DNA from: JBELHJ01 sp042091495
GTDB lineage: Bacteria > Bacteroidota > Bacteroidia > Flavobacteriales > Flavobacteriaceae
DNA length: 64,000 bases
Assembly (NCBI GenBank): GCA_042091495.1
Contig: JBELHJ010000001.1
Coordinates: 1 to 64,000 of the forward strand
Reading direction: 5' to 3'
The notes beneath the pieces are model-generated. The model made no database searches. It had not been told where the DNA came from and was given only the letters and a program-made list of their open reading frames with translations. How positions within the stretch are numbered: the stretch's first letter is position 1; every line of letters begins with the position of its first letter. The translations under genes were made by a program, and so were the position numbers. This document shows, piece by piece, positions 58,665-64,000 of this stretch.

Positions 58665-59955
58665 TCACTGAATCTAATATAGTTGAAAACATTTTTTTAA
58701 ATCCTTTCCATTGGTCTAAATCACTGAGTGAGTAATTATGAAAAATTGGAACAAAAGTTCCGTTAACAGATTTCACACTATTAATTAATCGTTGTAATTT
58801 TTGATTTTTATCAAGTAACGAAGCATATTTCAAAAACGCATTATCAATAAAATTAAAAGAATAAATTAATAAAGGAGTTTGAATTTCAAAATCGAGATCA
58901 TAAAAAAGAAATGGTGTACATGTTCCAGCTCTAAATCCTACATGATTTATATATCCCATAGTGAAATCCTTTTTAATCTCTAGTTCAATTAAATGTCTAT
59001 AGGAATCAGGAATACTGATTTTGGAAAACGAATTTCTGTTAGAGGATACAGAGAAATTTGTAATGGTGTTTAATTTTTGAATTTCTTGCTTTGATAAATT
59101 AGAATCAGTCAAGGCATAATAAGAGGATTTTATTCCAACCTCTGAATAATCTGATGCTGATTTTATGAGGGATATAAAACGTTTTTTATTTATACTAATA
59201 TTTTTATCATAAGTAGAATATCCACCAATTAAAAAGAAAAATATAAAATGAGATGAAAATTGTTTTTGCTTGTTTATGATCCACTTAAAAGTATCATACG
59301 GATCGCGCTTTACGTTAAAAATTACTAGAATTCTATTATAAAATTGTTTAAACTTAAAACGGTATAAATCTGATAGACATCCGCCTATTGTTCTTAATAA
59401 ACCTTTATATTTAAAAAAATATGCAACAGGTACATCAATAACTGGAATGACATTATATTTTCTTTTTATAAAATCATAATTAGGAAAATACGTTTCAAGA
59501 AAAGATATAAAACGATATGCCCAAATATCGACTACCGGAAATTCTAAAAATCCATTCTTGTAAGCTAATGATTCTTCTGCTGTAAAACGACCATATTCAT
59601 CTTTAACATGAGGCAAATATTCCTCGTATCTTGAAAGTAAATAAAAAGATGCGGCAAAAATATCATAAGGGAGAACTGATTTATCCCCCGCAGCAAAAAA
59701 ACATTTTACCCCATCCCAGTCTTGAACATTTATATCTAAATCTGAGATTCCTTGCTGAAACAAGAGATCATGAGATTGAACAAAAAATTCATTACTTAAC
59801 GGTTGTTTAGTATAAGATATTTTTAGATCATCGTGAGCTATAAACTCCTCAATAATTGATGTAAAGCTAACTGGAATATGTAAAATTCTCGAACAAATAT
59901 GTCTAAAGACATACTTGAGCCGAGGAGTGATTTGATGTGAGTAAACCAGAAGCAT
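58654..59955 (-). CDS. polysaccharide-deacetylase-like protein
   Basis: 433 residues without signal peptide. The N-terminal 130 residues (CSRILHIPVSFTSIIEEF, LPYDIFAASFYLLSRYEEYL) form a conserved Bacteroidota domain (DUF7033 type); the remainder has an NodB/TIM-barrel character (VIPVIDVPVAYFFKYK, HFIFFFLIGGYSTYDKN, GIKSSYYAL). In the usual motif DxD one expects Asp-Asp; here IDVPVAYF has only a single Asp, so metal-dependent deacetylase activity is uncertain. The ATG overlaps the radC stop by one base (TAATG). Confidence 0.75.
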   Translation of the reverse strand: MLLVYSHQITPRLKYVFRHICSRILHIPVSFTSIIEEFIAHDDLKISYTKQPLSNEFFVQSHDLLFQQGISDLDINVQDWDGVKCFFAAGDKSVLPYDIFAASFYLLSRYEEYLPHVKDEYGRFTAEESLAYKNGFLEFPVVDIWAYRFISFLETYFPNYDFIKRKYNVIPVIDVPVAYFFKYKGLLRTIGGCLSDLYRFKFKQFYNRILVIFNVKRDPYDTFKWIINKQKQFSSHFIFFFLIGGYSTYDKNISINKKRFISLIKSASDYSEVGIKSSYYALTDSNLSKQEIQKLNTITNFSVSSNRNSFSKISIPDSYRHLIELEIKKDFTMGYINHVGFRAGTCTPFLFYDLDFEIQTPLLIYSFNFIDNAFLKYASLLDKNQKLQRLINSVKSVNGTFVPIFHNYSLSDLDQWKGFKKMFSTILDSVNEK

Positions 59956-60647
59956 TATAAAATATTTTCATCTGCAAAACTAAAATACATTTTTTCAGAA
60001 ATGATTACATGATCTAAAACTTTTAAATCTAATTTTTCACAAGCTATTTTAATTTTGCTTGTAATATATATGTCTTCTTGACTGGGTTTTATATTTCCTG
60101 ATGGATGATTGTGAACTAAAATTATTGATGTTGCACCGCTTATTATGGCTGATTTAAGTAATAACCTAACATCAACTAAAGTTGAAGAAATCCCACCCTT
60201 ACTTAATCTATATTTTTTTATGATTTTATTACTATTGTTTAGATGAAGTATCCAAAATTCTTCATGATGTAAACTACCCAAATCACTTTTAAGAAGATTA
60301 AAAACATCTGAACTTGATTTTATTGAAATTCTAATATGTTTATGAGCGCTAGAAAACCTATTACTGAATTCAACTAAAGCTAATAATGTTACGGCTTTTG
60401 ATTTCCCAATACCATTAATATTCATTAGTTCAGATTCATTAAGCGATTTGAAATTATATAGGTTATTGTTAATAGAAGCTAAAATATTTTTAGCAAGTGT
60501 AATCGCACTCGTATTTCTACTTCCTGTTCCTAAAAAAATAGACAACAGCTCAGAGTCAGAAAGATACCTTGGCCCTTTTTCTAAAAATTTTTCTCTTGGC
60601 CTATCTGATTTATTCCAAGATTTTATACTTAAATGATTTGAAGGCAT
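59955..60647 (-). CDS. radC: RadC-family JAB-domain protein
   Basis: 230 residues. A helix-hairpin-helix (LMNINGIGKSKAVTLLALVE) precedes the MPN/JAB domain with the metal motif LVHNHPSGNIKPSQED and the upstream Glu in EEFWILHLN. The classic DNA-repair role has not been well supported, and its biochemical function is unsettled. Here it is followed by overlapping deacetylase and YjjG genes in a normal chromosomal context and not on a mobile element. Confidence 0.94.
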   Translation of the reverse strand: MPSNHLSIKSWNKSDRPREKFLEKGPRYLSDSELLSIFLGTGSRNTSAITLAKNILASINNNLYNFKSLNESELMNINGIGKSKAVTLLALVEFSNRFSSAHKHIRISIKSSSDVFNLLKSDLGSLHHEEFWILHLNNSNKIIKKYRLSKGGISSTLVDVRLLLKSAIISGATSIILVHNHPSGNIKPSQEDIYITSKIKIACEKLDLKVLDHVIISEKMYFSFADENIL

Positions 60648-60699
60648 TTTTAAATTTAAACAATGCCTTGGTTAATTCAAAATATTAAAAGCTAGATAA

Positions 60700-62052
60700 T
60701 CACACCAGTTTTTCAACAAAATCCTTTAATACCAATCCGCCGTAATTTCCAGAACTCATAAAAAGTAAATTTGTATTGCTTAAAGATTTAGACATTAGGT
60801 GCTCCTTTAATTCTTCTGAATTTGAAAACACTTTAATATTTTTATTAAAAGCATCTCTGATGTCTTGAGTTGGTATAGGAGTTTTCTTTTTAATTTCAAG
60901 TGCTTTAGAAGAATAAAACACAATAGCCTCGTCGGCATAATGCAAAGTATCTTTGTACTCTTTTATAAATACAGGATCTAAACTACTATATGTGTGTAGT
61001 TCAATACAAGCTATTAATTCGCGATCAAGAAACTGACTTTTAACAGCATGTGTAGTTGCTTTTACTTTACTTGGAGAATGTGCAAAGTCCTTAAATATAG
61101 CTGAATTTTTTCCTAAACCAATAAGTTCTAGTCGTTTACTCGCGCCTTTAAACGAGGTTATGGCTTCATAAAAATCAGTCTCATCTATACCCATGTGTTG
61201 ACAGATCCATTTTGCCCCTTCAAGATTATTAAGATTGTGAGCTCCAAAAACTTCAACAGGTAATTCCCCTTCTTCTGTATTTATATAGGTTTGCCCATTT
61301 TCAATAAAATAATCTGGAGTATTATAGCTCAATTTTCGTATCTGATTTTGAGAGTCAGCAACAATCTCCGCTAAAATTTTATCCTCAGCATTAAAAGTTA
61401 AACTTCCACCCTCAACTATAGAATCAATAAATATTTTAAATTGTTTAATGTAGTCGTCCATGGTAGGAAATACGTTAACATGATCCCATGCTATACCGCT
61501 TAAAAGTGCAATATTAGGCTTGTAAAGGTGAAACTTAGGTCTAGGATCTAGTGGTGAACTCAAATATTCATCGCCTTCTAATACTATAAAATCACTTTCA
61601 TCGGTTAATTTTACCATGACATCAAAACCTTCTAATTGAGCTCCCACCATAAAATCAACATCTCTATTGTGATAATTCATCACATGAAGAATCATTGATG
61701 TAATTGTAGTTTTTCCGTGACTACCACCAATAACGACTCTTGTTTTGTGCTTTGATTGTTCGAATAAAAATTCAGGATATGAATACACCTTTAAACCCAA
61801 AGCTTTAGCCTTAAGTAATTCAGGATTATCAGCCTTAGCATGCATTCCTAATATGACAGCATCAATTTCAGAAGATATTTTATCTTCAAACCAACCAAAC
61901 TCTGAAGGTAATAACCCTCTTGCTTCCAATCTGGATTTTGAAGGTTCAAAAATAGTATCATCACTTCCAGTTATGATATATCCTTTATTGTGAAGCGCTA
62001 TTGCCAAGTTATGCATTGCACTCCCCCCAATAGCTATAAAATGAATCCTCAT
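60700..62052 (-). CDS. mpl: UDP-N-acetylmuramate:tripeptide ligase (peptidoglycan recycling)
   Basis: 450-residue Mur ligase that reattaches the L-Ala-gamma-D-Glu-meso-Dap tripeptide released during wall turnover to UDP-MurNAc. Segments are HFIAIGGSAMHNLA, the P-loop VVIGGSHGKTTITSM, VLEGDEYLSSPLDPRPKFHLY (typical of Mpl) and FKDFAHSPSKVKAT. Distinguished from MurC by this DPRPKF segment and HAKADNPELL. Independent of neighbours: no overlapping genes. Confidence 0.93.
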   Translation of the reverse strand: MRIHFIAIGGSAMHNLAIALHNKGYIITGSDDTIFEPSKSRLEARGLLPSEFGWFEDKISSEIDAVILGMHAKADNPELLKAKALGLKVYSYPEFLFEQSKHKTRVVIGGSHGKTTITSMILHVMNYHNRDVDFMVGAQLEGFDVMVKLTDESDFIVLEGDEYLSSPLDPRPKFHLYKPNIALLSGIAWDHVNVFPTMDDYIKQFKIFIDSIVEGGSLTFNAEDKILAEIVADSQNQIRKLSYNTPDYFIENGQTYINTEEGELPVEVFGAHNLNNLEGAKWICQHMGIDETDFYEAITSFKGASKRLELIGLGKNSAIFKDFAHSPSKVKATTHAVKSQFLDRELIACIELHTYSSLDPVFIKEYKDTLHYADEAIVFYSSKALEIKKKTPIPTQDIRDAFNKNIKVFSNSEELKEHLMSKSLSNTNLLFMSSGNYGGLVLKDFVEKLV

Positions 62053-62126
62053 AGTTGTTTAATTACTCAAGTAAATATAAAACTGTTAATTGAAAGATTT
62101 AATTGATAATCACTTTAAATTAATTT

Positions 62127-62996
62127 TCAGAGATTCTTCTTTAGTTCACATAAGTCTTGCCTTAAATTATAAGCCTCTTGTAAAGTGTAATTTGATGATT
62201 TAAAATTATAATCTAGTACAAAATTATTCAAATGATTTAATCCATTAGCCAAATTAAATTTATGATCATAGGATAATTTTGCAAGTAAAAATAAAAAATC
62301 GTTTGTCTTATTTTTTTCATATCCTTCAACAAGAATATCATAAGATTTTGAAAAATATTCGTTTTTTTCATAAAGTTCATACAGAGATAAATAACAAACT
62401 TTTGAATGGCCTATATGTAATGCCGACATAAAATTTTGTTCTGATAATTCAAATTCTTCTTTATGAGAATACACAACACCTAATGCGAGATAACCATCTA
62501 CTGGTGATAATTTCATTATTTCGTTGGCTTGATGCAATGCCTTTTGATTTCCTCCTCCAAAAACGAAAGGAAGTTTTAAATATAAGTGAAGTAATGCCCA
62601 TCTCGCATCTATGTGTTTGGGGTTGTAACTTATGGCATTTTGAAAGGATTCTTTTATTTCACTTACTAGTGGCAACACTGCTATCTTATTCATTTCTTGA
62701 GCCCGCATAGCTATAGCTCCCCCATACTTATAATGATAATCAGCGTTTCTTTTATCATATTCTAAAAGCTTAGCGTATTGATTTTGAGCTAACTCCCATT
62801 TCTTCAAATGCCCATATACATCTCCTAATAATTCAACAGCATAAAAATTCTGTTCTCCTTTAGATATGAACATCTCCAGACTTTTTTTGGCTCCCTCATA
62901 ATCCTTTTCTGCTATCAAATTTTCAACAGCTTTAACATTTTCCTGACCAAAAGTTGAAAAAGTAATTAAAAAATATATAAAAATAAATTTAAGCAA
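62127..62996 (-). CDS. exported TPR-repeat protein, TTG start
   Basis: 289 residues. The signal peptide (LKFIFIYFLITFSTFGQ) is followed by at least four tetratricopeptide-like units (VENLIAEKDYEGAKKSL, AVELLGDVYGHLKKWELAQNQYAKLLEYD, DARWALLHLYLKLPFVFGGGNQKALHQANEIMKL, YLALGVVYSHKEEFELSEQNF). It probably acts as a scaffold in the periplasm. No ATG begins the frame; I use the TTG at 62996, though an ATT at 63005 (giving MRTLLKFIF...) is possible. Starts about 29 bases after obgE. Function unknown. Confidence 0.8.
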   Translation of the reverse strand: MLKFIFIYFLITFSTFGQENVKAVENLIAEKDYEGAKKSLEMFISKGEQNFYAVELLGDVYGHLKKWELAQNQYAKLLEYDKRNADYHYKYGGAIAMRAQEMNKIAVLPLVSEIKESFQNAISYNPKHIDARWALLHLYLKLPFVFGGGNQKALHQANEIMKLSPVDGYLALGVVYSHKEEFELSEQNFMSALHIGHSKVCYLSLYELYEKNEYFSKSYDILVEGYEKNKTNDFLFLLAKLSYDHKFNLANGLNHLNNFVLDYNFKSSNYTLQEAYNLRQDLCELKKNL

Positions 62997-63024
62997 AGTT
63001 CTAATTAGAATTAGGAAATAGCAT

Positions 63025-64000
63025 TTAATGAAGCATTTTCCATAATTTGTCTTTTAAAGTAATAAGACCTTTTTGTGAAACAGAAGAAATAAGTATGAAT
63101 TCTTCTTCTAATTTTTTTTCTAGTTCAACTTTCAATTCAGACTCTAATTCATCGTCTAACATATCACATTTTGAAACAACAATAATCCGATCTTTATCTA
63201 AAATTTCAGGATTATAACGTTTTAATTCACTATTTAGAATTTCATATTGCTTAGCTATATCATTAGCATCTGCTGGAATTAGAAATAACAGGATTGAATT
63301 ACGCTCTATGTGTCTTAAGAAATAATGACCTAAACCTTTGCCCTCAGCAGCTCCTTCAATAATTCCAGGAATATCAGCCATGACAAAGGACTGATAATCT
63401 TTATACTCTACAATTCCAAGATTTGGTTTAAGTGTAGTAAACTCATAATCTGCAATTTTTGGCTTTGCAGAGGTCATAACAGATAGTAATGTTGATTTTC
63501 CGGCATTAGGAAATCCAACCAAACCTACATCAGCAAGAATCTTTAGCTCTATAGTGATTTTTTTTTCTTCTGAAGGCGTTCCAGGTTGAGCGTATCTAGG
63601 AGTTTGATTAGTAGGACTTTTAAAATGCCAGTTTCCTCTTCCTCCCATACCCCCTTTTACAATGATTTCTTCCTGATGGTCTTCAGTAATTTCAAATAAA
63701 AGTTGGTCTGTTTCTGTATCTTTAATAACTGTCCCTAGAGGCACATCTATGTATACATCTTGACCATCTGCTCCTGTACTTCTTCCACTACTTCCATGTT
63801 CTCCATGTCCTGCCTTAAAGTGTCTTTTAAACTTTAAATGATACAGGGTCCATTTATTAGAATTTCCTCTAATAATAACATGGCCTCCTCTACCACCATC
63901 ACCGCCATCTGGGCCTCCTTTTTCAATATACTTTTCTCTATGTAAGTGCGCAGATCCTTTACCTCCGTTTCCAGAAGCTACATGTACTTTTACATAATCA
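63025..64000 (-). CDS. obgE: GTPase Obg (5' end cut by window edge)
   Basis: Ribosome-associated GTPase needed for 50S assembly and stress control. About 325 residues are visible; only about the first ten are missing. The reading frame runs off the window at 64000. The glycine-rich Obg domain ([40 protein letters not shown]) precedes the G domain with G1 [13 protein letters not shown]3 [12 protein letters not shown] and G4 SKCD. No C-terminal OCT domain follows; the protein stops after KDKLWKMLH. Confidence 0.97.
   Translation of the reverse strand, partial: DYVKVHVASGNGGKGSAHLHREKYIEKGGPDGGDGGRGGHVIIRGNSNKWTLYHLKFKRHFKAGHGEHGSSGRSTGADGQDVYIDVPLGTVIKDTETDQLLFEITEDHQEEIIVKGGMGGRGNWHFKSPTNQTPRYAQPGTPSEEKKITIELKILADVGLVGFPNAGKSTLLSVMTSAKPKIADYEFTTLKPNLGIVEYKDYQSFVMADIPGIIEGAAEGKGLGHYFLRHIERNSILLFLIPADANDIAKQYEILNSELKRYNPEILDKDRIIVVSKCDMLDDELESELKVELEKKLEEEFILISSVSQKGLITLKDKLWKMLH

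Noticed and set aside
59955..60647. radC as a sign of a mobile or defence island
   Set aside because: No integrase, transposase, tRNA, restriction or toxin gene is nearby, and base usage matches the surrounding housekeeping genes.

Overview
The window is a continuous piece of an AT-rich marine-type Bacteroidota chromosome, almost certainly Flavobacteriaceae. The evidence is a SusC/SusD pair, surface lipoproteins with acidic residues after the lipobox cysteine, TAnnTTTG -7 promoter boxes, near absence of Shine-Dalgarno sites, zinc-free S14 and L36, and a proteorhodopsin/Blh pair. It is draft sequence: one 100-N scaffold gap lies at 50477-50576. Both ends cut genes (gyrB at the left, obgE at the right). 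I see no tRNA, rRNA, CRISPR array, insertion sequence, prophage or defence island. No gene-free stretch exceeds 300 bases; the longest is the gyrB-asnB gap (about 280 bases), which holds a gyrB -7 box and the asnB terminator.

Layout. 1-8.2 kb: gyrB, asnB, queE, a lipoprotein-cupin-hydrolase cluster, rluF and folD. 8.2-11.4 kb: ffh, then blh and proteorhodopsin transcribed divergently; together these two supply retinal and a green-tuned light-driven proton pump. 11.4-16.6 kb: argS with ctlX (citrulline/arginine chemistry), a Nudix gene divergent from pyrE, an SRPBCC gene and birA. 16.7-21.4 kb: a same-strand run rsfS-ftsH-LUD-cdsA-psd-acbP joining proteostasis to phospholipid synthesis. 21.4-26.4 kb: an arginine-deiminase-superfamily enzyme, gltA, eno and carA, the last three each with its own terminator. 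26.6-43.6 kb: one long leftward ribosomal superoperon from rpsL to rplQ (S12, S7, EF-G, S10, L3 ... secY, infA, rpmJ ... rpoA, L17), starting at a good TTG-N19-TAAATTTG promoter.

43.7-52.4 kb: an Omp85/BamA-like outer membrane protein, then a four-gene nutrient-uptake operon (SusC, SusD and two surface lipoproteins) without visible degradative enzymes. The third gene is split by the N gap, but the gap is flanked by an identical 55-bp sequence; collapsing it restores one 316-residue frame. 52.5-64 kb: an rRNA methyltransferase, a rhomboid protease, rarA, an uncharacterised envelope trio, a YjjG-type phosphatase, a polysaccharide-deacetylase-like protein, radC, mpl, a TPR protein and obgE.

Most genes are conserved housekeeping genes. 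The parts worth a second look are the non-ATG starts of exported proteins, possible leaderless starts at queE and pyrE, hairpins at three ribosomal-operon junctions, the orphan SusCD operon and the artefactual gap.
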